Of a stretch of DNA of 64,000 bases, positions 11,071 to 20,495 are shown in pieces. The DNA lies in contig JAJVDF010000207.1 of the NCBI GenBank assembly GCA_022410635.1, forward strand, positions 797,256 through 861,255, in the 5' to 3' direction. The position numbers and the translations under genes are program-made. Under the pieces are notes generated by a model. It was given only the letters and a program-made list of their open reading frames with translations. It was not told the origin of the DNA and ran no database searches. Source of the stretch: Tretioscincus oriximinensis (Eukaryota > Chordata > Lepidosauria > Squamata > Gymnophthalmidae). How positions within the stretch are numbered: position 1 is the first letter of the stretch; each line of letters begins with the position of its first letter.

Positions 11071-12058
11071 ATTGCTGATTTGATTGGTACTGCACAGAAA
11101 AAAATGCTATTTTCAACAGCAAAATAAATTCAAGATTTAAATTCATATCGAAAACTCATCTGAAGTTTCCTAAGAAAGTAAGCAAAGCCATGTTTTCAGT
11201 ACCGTCTGATATATCCCCCAGCTCTAAATGAACACTTTCAACAAGAACAACAATCTTGGTCGTTCTCTGGTGTTGTTCTGACATTATCTGATACGTTGCT
11301 CTTCTCTGGATTGAAATGATACTCAGATGTCTTTATTTTCAAAACTCAACGCAGCAATTCTATTACCATCCATACTGATAATTTAGGTAGGATAAGTGTT
11401 TATGTATCTGTTCCGCCCCTCAAGGGAATCGGAGGCTGTAATTAAGTCTGTAACTACACAAGGAACAGAGAATTCGATTTCTGCATTTCAAGAAAAAAGA
11501 GAAAACAAGGTTATTTCCCCCCCCGTCAAGTTCATGTCAGTCGGTTTCCTTTAACTTTTGATACATAACCACATATACTGTAAGACATGCTGTGATCTAT
11601 ATGAAAACTCGTCTTAAAATGGCAACAAATCCATAAGGCTTGCTGTTTCTTATTGGTTAGATGATGCTGCCCTGATTGATTGATTTCTTAATCAGTTTTT
11701 CAAAGCCCAGCAACATCCAGAACTGTTTAATTTTTTTTTTNNAAAAAAGTCATAATCCCAAAACAGATTAAAAGGGAAGAAACTTAGTACAAAATAAAAA
11801 TTCAACTAAAACTCTTGGCCTCAAAACCCTAGGGATCCCAATGCACGAGAAAAACATTTCTTGTTTGCTGATATCATTTCCAGTCCCTGCATGGGAAAAG
11901 GGCACTCTGGGGCCTGGTAGTGGCATCACAAATAACNTCACTTCCTGTCTNTGCTTCAAGAAAGGGTGACCACCGTGCCATCACTTCCGGCCTCACCCCA
12001 GAAGTGACGCCTTCAAATTTTGCGATTTCCCAACGCCCAAGATTTGCAGGTCTGGGCT
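11071..12058. other. No recognisable feature
   Basis: Unassigned. A T-run/NN/A-run junction at 11732-11746 looks like an assembly artefact. Confidence 0.35.
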
Positions 12059-12118
12059 TGTAATGTAAGCCTCTTTGAATCCCTTCAGGTGGAAAAAAGC
12101 AGGGAATAAACCAACTTT
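12059..12118 (+). repeat. SINE tail
   Basis: GTAAGCCTCTTTGAATCCCT and the following GCAGGGAATAAACCAAC match the 3' part of SINE family 2 (compare 19803-19843). It directly abuts the inverted repeat that begins at 12119. Confidence 0.6.
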
Positions 12119-12385
12119 TTGTATAAAAATAGTATTACACAAAATATTACAATGGGAAAGACGATAACAAGAGTCAGAAAACTACTACAGAAATACCACA
12201 TGCCTCCCTCTAACAAGAAACAATCTAATAGCTCAAAAAATCGGATTCATAATCATTTATTTATTTTTTGAGCTATTAGNTTGTTTCTTGTTAGAGGGAG
12301 GCGTGTGAGTTTTCTGTAGTAGTTTTCTGACTCTTGATATCGTCTTTCTCATTATAATATTTTGTGTAATACTATTTTTATACAA
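12119..12385. repeat. Long inverted repeat, two 123-nt arms
   Basis: The left arm 12119-12241 and right arm 12263-12385 are reverse complements with about 7 differences plus one N (about 94 percent identity), separated by 21 nt. The tips are TTGTATAAAAATAG and CTATTTTTATACAA. It could form a long hairpin. It encodes nothing and is bordered by SINE tails pointing inward from both sides. Confidence 0.9.
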
Positions 12386-12392
12386 CAGACAG

Positions 12393-12464
12393 TAATAATT
12401 AATAATTAATAATTAATAATTAATAATTAATAATTAATAAAAAGTTGTTGTTGTTGTTGTTGTT
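12393..12464 (+). repeat. Microsatellites (TTAATAA)n and (TTG)n
   Basis: A 7-bp TTAATAA-type repeat (12393-12440) is followed by (TTG)n (12444-12464), which forms the expanded 3' tail of the antisense SINE at 12465-12672. Confidence 0.85.
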
Positions 12465-12672
12465 TATTTGTATTATTTGTATACCTGAAGATCTCAGGAC
12501 AGCCAACCATAGTTTTTTGTTGCTTCCTCCACAACAGGCACCCTGTGAAGTAGGTGGGGCTGAGAGAGAACTGTGACTGGCTCAAGGTCACGCATCTGGC
12601 TTTCATGNAGGAGTGAGGAATCGAACCGGGAGACTACCAGATAAGAGTCCAACACTCTAACCACTACACTAA
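12465..12672 (-). mobile_element. tRNA-derived SINE, family 1, near-complete
   Basis: On the minus strand the head begins AGTGTAGTGGTTAGAGTG (A-box region), followed by CCCGGTTCGATTCC, a good tRNA B box (GGTTCGATTCC) at about 12613-12624. Then come the GTGACCTTGAGCCAGTCAC body block and CAGCCCCACCTACTTCAC. It is the best-preserved promoter of this family in the window. The tail runs into an expanded CAA repeat. Confidence 0.85.
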
Positions 12673-12689
12673 TAATCACACCTTATAAG

Positions 12690-12849
12690 CCTGTCCACAC
12701 TAAGCCTTATTCTGGGCTATATCACAGAATAGGAGCCTGCCACCCACCTGGTAGTGCGAACTATAGGGCCTGTAATAGTCTAAACTNGCACGTGGATGGC
12801 CAAGTTCTGTTCTGAAATATAGCCCAGAATAAGGTTCAGTGTGGACAGG
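12690..12849. mobile_element. Palindromic MITE, CCTGTCCACAC family (best copy)
   Basis: The termini CCTGTCCACACTAAGCCTTA and AAGGTTCAGTGTGGACAGG are inverted repeats of about 26 bp with CCAGAATA/TATTCTGG continuing inward. The total is 160 bp and almost all of it is palindromic. The flanks show no clear target duplication. There is no coding capacity, so it would have moved using a transposase supplied elsewhere. Confidence 0.8.
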
Positions 12850-13750
12850 ACCTAGATCTCTTTATCTACATTTGATCTTACTTAGAAGACTATTAATATA
12901 GAAACATACAGTAATAACCAAGAAGAGAAGAAAAGCCAAAGTCCAGATGACTGAAAGGATTCTTGCAGAATTTTTAATAGGGGTTGAAACACCTTTCCAT
13001 AAGCCAGTTTACCAAGTAGAAGGGAAGCCTTTGGCTTCTTACCAGGACTGGCTTAAGTATGCAGGTGTGGAAAGACCCCACACTTTAGAGTATTTTCATA
13101 CATTGGTTTGGGAAAATTAAGCAATCAATCTAAACAGAGCAATTGCCCCATAAATAACTTGATGCATCCCCAAGCAGCCTGCCCTGTTTCCTATCTGCTC
13201 TACCTAGAATGAACAGTTTAAAGTGTTCCACATCTGACCTAGAACAGAAGGAGCAGTTGTGGAACAATGTACTCAGGTATCACATGGCAGAAATCCAGTC
13301 CAAACAGACACCATCCTATCCCACAATTAGGCATCCATTTGCAATCAGCTCGATTGTTTGAACCCTGTTAAAACATCCGCTCCCTATGCTCCCTTCTTAC
13401 CACAAATGAAAAAAAATCTGCCCTATTCTCTGCACCAATTATAGGGCCCAATCAAGACAAGAAAGTCTGAAATAGCCTAATATATCTTCCTGTACTTGCA
13501 AGATGAAAGCCGCAGGAACACGAGGTTTCCCTACCACAATCTTAGTATTATCACGATGATTCCGCGCCACGTAATAACGGAGATTCTGTTATCCGCTCAG
13601 GAACAGGTGAATATCCACCCAGAATGTGTGATTACAGATCCTTTCAGAAACCAGCACAAATTTTCTGCTCTCCTATTGAGCAGCCTGATGTCTGCCACAC
13701 TGTTACGGGAATTCAGATACCACAAGAATACCCCAGCCAACCTGACTCCA
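12850..13750. other. No recognisable feature
   Basis: Unassigned. A short open frame at 13496-13759 (plus) has no recognisable similarity. Confidence 0.35.
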
Positions 13751-13848
13751 GAATCATAGGATCATAGTGTTTGAAGGGACCTCCAGGGTCATTGGATCCA
13801 ACCCCTACTCAATGCAGGATTCACTAAACCACCTCAGACAGATAGTTG
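13751..13848 (-). mobile_element. CR1 3'-end fragment, second subfamily
   Basis: It begins with ATCATAGGATCATAG, the reverse of the octamer tail of CR1, then GAAGGGACCTCCAGGGTC and CAATGCAGGATTCACTAA. The same block is at 24157-24285 and, partly, 54631-54712. Confidence 0.75.
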
Positions 13849-14835
13849 ACATGCATGGTATTGTCTTCTCTACTTCCTCTTGCCAGCTGCACGCGGATTT
13901 TGCAAGTAGGCATGAATGAGTTAAATCCACAATTGCTTTTAGTTTGTGAGTTTTACTCATCGTGTGGCAGGGTCCGAAGTGAGAAAAAAGCACAGTGCAG
14001 CCTGCAAATAGTTAAACTCCCTTCTCTCTCTTTTTAGTTATTAGGAATATTATTCTCGAAAGATATTGTAAGGGGAACTCTCTTTCTCCCCCACCCCCAC
14101 TTTTTCAATTTTAAAACCCTAAAACAATACCTACTCTCCAGTTCCCTGTGGAGATATCCAGCTTTTCTTCAGAGTGCTGGTGAAGGGCAGAGTGTGTCAA
14201 ACATACCTCTGCAGTTGCCTCCTGATGGGGAAATCTAGCTTAGCGGTCATTCCCCACCCCCACCCCCATTTCCTTTGTAAACTCTGTTCTTGATTAAATT
14301 TGAACAAAAATCAGCCCAAGGCAGCTGCTTGCCATCTCACTTCTATTTTCCCAACTCCATTTAATGCAGTCATTGTGCAAATGCTTAGTGATGAAACCCC
14401 CCATACCAGTGCTAATAGTTAATACAAGTAAACAATATATAGGTTTATCTCAGGATAACACCTGCAATGCAGACATTGAAGCAGATATTATAGAAATGTA
14501 TTTTTTGGAATGTGTTCTGGCACATAACTGAGGTGAATTTGTGGCTCAAGGAAAAAACTTATATATATAAACGTCCGAGGCATCTTATATGCATCATTTT
14601 TGCAGATGCAAAGTACTCTGGTAGTTAACAGCTACTGACCAATTAGGTTCATGGAAAGTTAGGCCAGCAGCAACCAATGAATAGTGAGAACAGAACATAA
14701 TAATATGAGGTTGGAAGCTTTAAACAGGCAGGTTNAGAAAGCAAGGATTCAGGATACAATAAGAAACTTATTTTTAGTATTTCTTCAGATGGAGCACTTA
14801 TGAATATGGAGGTGCCCCAAAACTGTCCCATGTGA
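13849..14835. other. No recognisable feature
   Basis: Unassigned; contains CACCCCCAC-type short C-rich runs only. Confidence 0.35.
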
Positions 14836-15121
14836 NGAAGGAGAACTGGGGTTTTATAACCTTCTTTTCTCACCCAAAGAGACTCAAAGCAGCTTATAAG
14901 CTTTTTTTAGCCTAAAGGCTTACATTCTATCTTCCCCACTACATTGTGATGGCACCTGTTCGTCTACTTGCAAATTGCTTTGCTTTCGAACAGCTAGGTT
15001 GGCTGAAGCTGCAGCCAGTAGTGGACGCTCACTCCTCTCCACAGCAGACACATGGGCCTCGAGCACTGACTTCTCTGTTGAAAGGCTGTTGTTCTTAACC
15101 TCTGCACCACTGTGCCTCATC
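14836..15121 (-). mobile_element. tRNA-derived SINE, family 2
   Basis: Antisense copy. The left end holds the 3' block TCTCACCCAAAGAGACTCAA and the right end holds the degraded tRNA-like head (TCTTAACCTCTGCACCACTG). The order matches 51160-51488 and 62900-63224. It is bounded by a CTCCTTC-type tail on the minus strand. Confidence 0.7.
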
Positions 15122-15227
15122 AAAGAGCCAGATGAAAAGGTCCATTTTAAGCAATAGCCAAAAACCAAATAAAGTTGGTACCTGGCATATTCCTATTAGG
15201 AGGCTATTTGAAAACCAGGGGAAGAAA

Positions 15228-15247
15228 CAAACAAACAAACAAACAAA
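15228..15247 (+). repeat. (ACAA)n
   Basis: About five ACAA units, probably the tail of a decayed retroposon. Confidence 0.7.
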
Positions 15248-15659
15248 AGGCCACCGCAGAGAAGGCCTTCTTGCTTCCCCAAATCCCTTGCACCTTCATC
15301 GATAGCAGAGCTGCAAGAAGGTATTTTTATGGCTGTTTGAAATTGCTAGCTCTTGAATGCATTTTCGTATATGATAGTCAAAATGACACCGTGTGTCAAA
15401 CTGCGATGGCCAGGTAATGGTGACTGCTGGGAATCCTATACTCTCATCAGGGCTCCTGGACCAGTGGACCTCCATCTCAGGGTAGAAATGGGGGAGGGGA
15501 GGCTTGAAGCTGGTTTGGAATAGGGGAACCACTTCCTAGGGTGACCTATTAAACCTGCTGCTGTTCCCATTATGTCATCTATATGCAAACATATTGGTTT
15601 GAGTCCTGTTCAGAAAAACAAAATCAAACTATCTGCAGCTGTGAACTGTCTTTGTCATG

Positions 15660-15886
15660 TGTTATCTGAAGGCGCGCCTGCTTCCATATAGACCTGTCTA
15701 TTCATTAAGATCTCAAGGAGAAGGCCTTCTGGTAGTTCCTCNCCTTGCAGAGATGCAGGCAGTAGGGGCATGTAGGAGGGCCTTCTCTGTAATGGGCTCC
15801 ACACTTGAAACAGCCACCCTCACCAGTTTTTGGCACCTGGTAAGAACATGCTTCTTCACCCAGGATTTTGATTATTAAATACTGTA
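15660..15886 (+). mobile_element. L2-clade LINE fragment, RT C-terminus
   Basis: The plus strand encodes LKARLLPYRPVYSLRSQGEG, then LLVVP and RRAFSVMGSTLETATLTSFW. This is the C-terminal region of fish/reptile L2-type reverse transcriptases (pattern: Pyrp.rsLRSsgegLLvvP ... rRAFSv ... LW). One N and several substitutions break the frame. The tail is absent; it ends near TTGATTATTAAATACTG. Confidence 0.75.
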
Positions 15887-16035
15887 GCTCCCTCTGCATC
15901 CTGTCCTTCCAGGGGGGAGAGGAGGGAGGTTAACGGGGGTCCGCTTTCCCGTTATTTGGCTCCTTAGCTTGCCTAAGGTAGCTGGATCCAATGCGTGCAG
16001 ACACGTGTAAAGAGATTCACATGGACAACGTAGCT

Positions 16036-16644
16036 TGGGTTATGAGCCACTCCAGAATAATGGTGTGCACCGTCTTTTATTGACCAAAAATCAGAAGGCG
16101 TGGATAGATGCGGTGATGTCAAGAAAGGGGTTGGTACAGCACACGTGGGTCAGGGCGGACCCAGGTTGTGACACCTGTGTGATGCGTTTCTCTCCTCCCA
16201 AGGAGGTGCAGCCTGGTCAGGAAATGCCAAATATGGTATCGTGTTGAGATACAAGATGGATCCTCTTTAGCCATTGTTTGCCTTTGCTATTATTCCTAAG
16301 TAGAGGAACCCAGTGACTCACCCACAGGAGAAATGGTCTTATTGGTCTTAAGTGGTTTACCTCCAGGCCACTATCAGGCTGATGTCTTCAGCCCAGGTGC
16401 ACAGCCTGGTTAAACAAAGATAGCTCCTTTTCCATGATGGGTGTCGTTAATCCATTCAGTCTGGCAAGGTTTCTTGAGCAAGATATGCCCTTAGGACAGG
16501 AAGGGTGATTTAGCTGTTCCTGTTTACTTCTGGGCTGGGTTGACCAGAGATTTTTTCCAAAATTTCCATGCAGGCCTCACTTTGGCTAGCAAAGGTCAAT
16601 CCAGGTATATTTTATATTAAATATATTAATGCCAATTAATATAT
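16036..16644. mobile_element. LTR, family A (copy 1)
   Basis: It aligns end to end with 25597-26146. Shared blocks include TTTTATTGA, AAATCAGAAGGCGTG, CCAGGTTGTGACACCTGTGTGA, CAGGAA and the A/T-rich end TATATTAATGCCAATTAATA. A size near 600 bp and TG at the left end fit an endogenous-retrovirus-type LTR. No coding region or primer site is seen next to this copy, so it is probably solo or truncated. Orientation is ambiguous: AATAAA is on the minus strand, and ATTAAA lies near the right end on the plus strand. Confidence 0.7.
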
Positions 16645-17324
16645 GTCCCACATGACTTACCCCAACAGGAGGTTAAAGGCATTTTTAAACGTTTTGTTAA
16701 TGTTCATTATCTTTTAAAATTTTCTTTATCCTTTGTTACCTGTCCTAGAGCCAATGGTGAAGGGTGGAAACTGAGATCCCACCAGCACTCTGTATCATCT
16801 TTCCTTGTGTATACACCATCCACCAGCCCAATCTAATAAGCGCTGGATGCACAAATGGGCACTTTATAGAGCATAGAATTGCCCTATGTTGGCTCAGAAA
16901 ACATAATGTACAGACAGGATTTTGATATACAGCTATTGGCATCCTTGCATGAAAGCTATGATATACATTTGGACAGAAAACATACGCTATGACCTTTTTT
17001 TACACTAAATGTGATAAATGACTGTGTGACGATATGCCCTGATTTTCTGAAAACAATCTCCTATCTGCTTTGTTGATATCTGCCTTCTTGCCACTCAATT
17101 GGCAGAAAAAACTCCAATTATGTGATCTGTGGAGGTGGGACCTGATACCCCCACCACGATGTCACTGTTGCAGCCATCTTGTGAAGGGTTGTCCTCTTTC
17201 ACTGTCAGATGGAGCAGCCATTTTATGAAGATTTGTCCTGAAGACAGGAAGGAGTCAGGAAAGTAAAGAAAATTACTGTTCATTTTGCTGATCTGTTATT
17301 CTATTTTGGAAACAGAGTGAAGCC
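16645..17324. other. No recognisable feature
   Basis: Sequence between LTR A and the next palindrome. No retroviral coding motif (protease DTG, RT YxDD, integrase HHCC) is visible in short frames here. Confidence 0.4.
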
Positions 17325-17462
17325 ACATCACTTTTATTCCACTACTATAGTGGAATATTCCACAATATTCTACAATAAAGTATTGTGTGGACTGGTTTAT
17401 TCCAGAATATCCATGCTTTATTGTGAAATATTGTGGAATATAGTGGAATAAGTAAGTGATGT
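17325..17462. mobile_element. Palindromic element, TTTATTCCACT family
   Basis: CATCACTTTTATTCCACTAC at the left pairs with GTGGAATAAGTAAGTGATG at the right, and the internal ATTCCACAATATT and AATATTGTGGAAT segments also pair. About 138 bp, no coding capacity. Related single arms lie near 3.79 and 48.95 kb. Confidence 0.75.
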
Positions 17463-17798
17463 ATGCATGCATCCTAAAACTTAATCGTGAGCACCAATAG
17501 CGGTAACACATGCCTACATTTGTGAGCTTAATGATTATTAAGTAATACAGAAGAAAAGTGTCCTGTTGTTTACTTTCCATCAAATAAATTACAAAAAGTG
17601 AATATTTATCTGCTTGTACTAGCAAGCATTTTACTCTTTCCATACCATGAGGTCTATTTTGCCCCTCATAGTATGGAATAATGATCACAGACCAATCTGG
17701 AGTAGACAAGTGCAGCTTGTCCAAGTGCAGACAGTCCTTCTAGGTGATGCAGCACTTTTGACATTGAAGAGGCAAGATTTTCCTTTTTATTCATCTTT

Positions 17799-18269
17799 TG
17801 TTAGTTTCCCCATTCAGGAGAGAGACAGGATCTTAAGTTCCATCCATTCTATTAAGGCAACCAGCATCATTAATACAAAGGCTGGGTGGCCCATCGTTGA
17901 TGCTAATAGATGCAGGAACATAGCAATACAACAATGTAGGTGACCCCAGACAAAGGAACATCTCCAGGTTATATTCTTACTCATCATGGATAAATATAAT
18001 TAGACTAATATCTGTACAAAGGGTACACACATCTCATATTAACATAATCTTGCCCACCAAAAGGCATCCAATCCAAGGTTTTCCCCGTCTCACATCAGAG
18101 ATCACCTACCTCTAGGTTGTAGGGAGAGAGATGATTTCCTGTCCTTCTGCTGAAAAGGCTGTGTCAGCATTTCCTTTACATCCATCTTGGCATTCCATAC
18201 CTAGAGGCAAAGGACATCCATCAACACAGGATACCCATAAGACTTTGAGACCAAATGTTTGGCTACACA
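17799..18269 (-). mobile_element. LTR, family B (copy 1, antisense)
   Basis: On the minus strand it begins TGTGTAGCCAAAC and ends GGGAAACTAACA, giving TG...CA ends. It aligns with the plus-strand copy at 26351-26702 through CAAAGTCTTATGGGTATCCT, GATGTCCTTTG, GCTGACACAG and GGAGATGTTCCTTTGTCTGG. It is longer than copy 2 because of internal insertions. No flanking target duplication was found. Confidence 0.75.
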
Positions 18270-18432
18270 TTATTGATTAAAAATTAATGTATCTCTTTAA
18301 TGTGACAAAACCATTCCAACGATACTTCTGGAAGCATCACCAAAAGGAGTCTCCAGTATGATCTAGCCTATGGNAACACAGTATAAACTCAAACCTGGAA
18401 ATTCCTACAAATTCTTGCATAGGGGAAAACTT

Positions 18433-18645
18433 CCTCGACCCATCCCTCCCGGCCCATTCTTTTGTTTCCGTCTCCACCTTTTGGGGCCACATGACTTCTA
18501 GCCCCATCCTTCTCTAAGTTGGCATCCTAGAACCACAACTGGAAATGACATTAGGTGGGGAGGAGGGGCGCTGGAAGTCATGTGGCCCAAAAATGCAGGG
18601 CCTGAAACAAAAGAATGGGTGAGGTCTGATGGAGGGCAGGGTGCC
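18433..18645. repeat. Inverted repeat / MITE-like hairpin
   Basis: GCCCATTCTTTTGTTTC and GGGCCACATGACTTC on the left are matched by GGAAGTCATGTGGCCC and GAAACAAAAGAATGGG on the right. Arms are about 55-60 nt around a central spacer. No TIR/TSD pair was established. Confidence 0.7.
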
Positions 18646-19571
18646 AAAATGACATCAGACCGCAGGCAGGGCTGAAGGGAGGGGAAAATACTCATACTTT
18701 AGAATGTGTTTNTCATGAGAAAGGCTAAAATACCCTAAATATCATACGTGAATGAAATTCTTGTACAATTTTCCATCACTCTACTTTGTCTAATCCAGAA
18801 TGGTTCAGTAGTGAATTCTTTAAAAAAAAAAAAAAAGGTCCACAATAGCAGTGGCTAAGTGCTAGTTTGGTACCATACCCTGCTCTCCTATTGTATCCAA
18901 TGCAGCTAAAATATGACTGAGGGCTGATTGTGTCAAATACAGGTATTGCATTTGAGTGTGGATTAATGTTCTTAATCCAGAATTAAGTGCAGAAAGTGGC
19001 CTTTTATGGGGAAACCTTTTCAGATTTCTTGGGTTTAAAGTTTAATCCAAGAGATGATTTAAAGCCTGTTGTATGCTCTTTGTTGTGCTGTGTTTATTTT
19101 ATTTATTTAATTATTTGCAGAGAGGTTTCATACATGTATCATTGTAGTGACACCCTGAGAAGTTTCTCAGCCCCGTTTTTTGAATCCAGAGATTTGATTG
19201 GCTGTTTCCAGTTGGCTAAACTGAACACCTTTTCCATATACTTGTATGAGCTATTTTTAACAAATGGAATTTTGTGCTTCATTAACCCATAAAATAAACT
19301 AACTGGAGACTGTTTTCCTGTTGCAGATTTAATTAAAAAATTAAAATGAAAGCCTGAGAATTATCTCCTGTGCGTTATGTTTTTGGGATTTTTAAAATTA
19401 TACTCTAAACAAACAAACATGCATAATGTACAGCAGGACTGAAGTCCCATTTAATTGACAGATTCATCAGATTTTGAAGGCTTCCTTTCTTATCCAATGT
19501 GAAAAGAACAATTGTAGACAGGTTTAGTCCATTACAGGATGGTTCCANATGGTATGGTATTGTAATGGACA
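18646..19571. other. No recognisable feature
   Basis: Unassigned, with an A run at 18822-18836. A 101-codon plus-strand frame at 18987-19292 shows no similarity I recognise and is AT-rich and hydrophobic, as expected by chance. Confidence 0.35.
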
Positions 19572-19860
19572 CAAATGGCTCAGGGGTTATGAGACGGTCT
19601 TTCAAGTGAGAGATCCGTTCTTGAAGCCCTATGCCAACCGTGGAGAGGGATGAGAACCCTCTACTGGCCTCAAATTCGACCAACTCAGCTATTCAAAAGA
19701 AAGTAGATTTGAAATCTATATTTCAAGTAGATTCATGAGTATCACTACTAATCTGGTGGACAAGATAGAATAGATGCATTTGGGCAACAAATAACCTTGC
19801 AAGCCCCTCTGAGTCCCTTTGGGTGAGAAGGGTGGGGTATTAACAAAAAAAACCCAGCAA
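19572..19860 (+). mobile_element. tRNA-derived SINE, family 2
   Basis: The head contains GGCTCAGGGGTTATGAGACG and GTTCTTGAAGCCC (B-box position). The 3' part contains CCTTGCAAGCCCCTCTGAGT, CCCTTTGGGTGAGAAGGGTG and GGGGTATTAACAA. The gap between head and tail is about 150 nt. It sits immediately upstream of the hAT insertion at 19880. Confidence 0.75.
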
Positions 19861-19871
19861 AACAGACTTGC

Positions 19872-20495
19872 CTCACCTATAGGGCTGCCATATTTTGGCA
19901 GCCCAAAACTGGAATGGGGTGGGGTCGGGGTGCGTGCACGTGCATGCATTCACACATACACGCATGCACACACATACAGATGCTTGTAGTGAGATAGGCA
20001 GAACCTCTCTTCTGCCTGTCTCACCACAAGCATCTGTTTGTGTGCACGTGTGTATGCGTAGCTGCTCCAATGCTGGAGGTGGGGTTTCGCGTGCCTGCTA
20101 GCGCGCCAACTCGCCTCCAGCAGAGGAAAAATGCCTGGGTTTGTGACAGGAGAACAGAGCTGTCCTCCTGTCACAAACCCAGGTGTTTTTCCTTTGCTGA
20201 ATGCGAATTGGCGTGCTTTGCAAGCAGGCGCGCGAAACCCCGCCTCCAGCATTGGAACAGCTACGGCACATTCTGAGGTTCCTTCCAGGGCCCTGGGAAG
20301 CATTACTCGGGCTGCAACCGTCAGCTCTGACGGCTCCTTTGCCTTTAAAATCCTGCATTTTTATATTCCCTGATGCAGCATCGGGGAATGTAAAAAGCCG
20401 GGATTTTATCTTAAAACCCGGAGGGGACTATATTTTAGTCCCCCAAACTGGGTTTGTCCCACTTTCCTGGTACGTATGGCAACCCTACTCACCTA
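19872..20495. mobile_element. Complete non-autonomous hAT element with target duplication
   Basis: The element spans 19880-20487 (608 bp), with inverted termini TAGGGCTGCCATA and TATGGCAACCCTA. It is flanked by an exact 8-bp duplication CTCACCTA at 19872-19879 and 20488-20495, the duplication length of hAT transposons. The interior contains two abutting hairpins, 19959-20060 and 20058-20264, and is CpG-rich compared with its surroundings. Subterminal CAAAACTGG and CCAAACTGGG also echo one another. No transposase is encoded; short open frames here are palindrome by-products. Confidence 0.9.

Noticed and set aside
12570..12672. Functional tRNA gene on the minus strand
   Set aside because: The B box is good but the acceptor and anticodon stems do not form and the sequence continues into a SINE body.
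17296..17724. 142-codon antisense open frame as a gene
   Set aside because: It overlaps an A/T-rich palindromic element; the peptide has no recognisable domain and is explained by the repeat's base composition.
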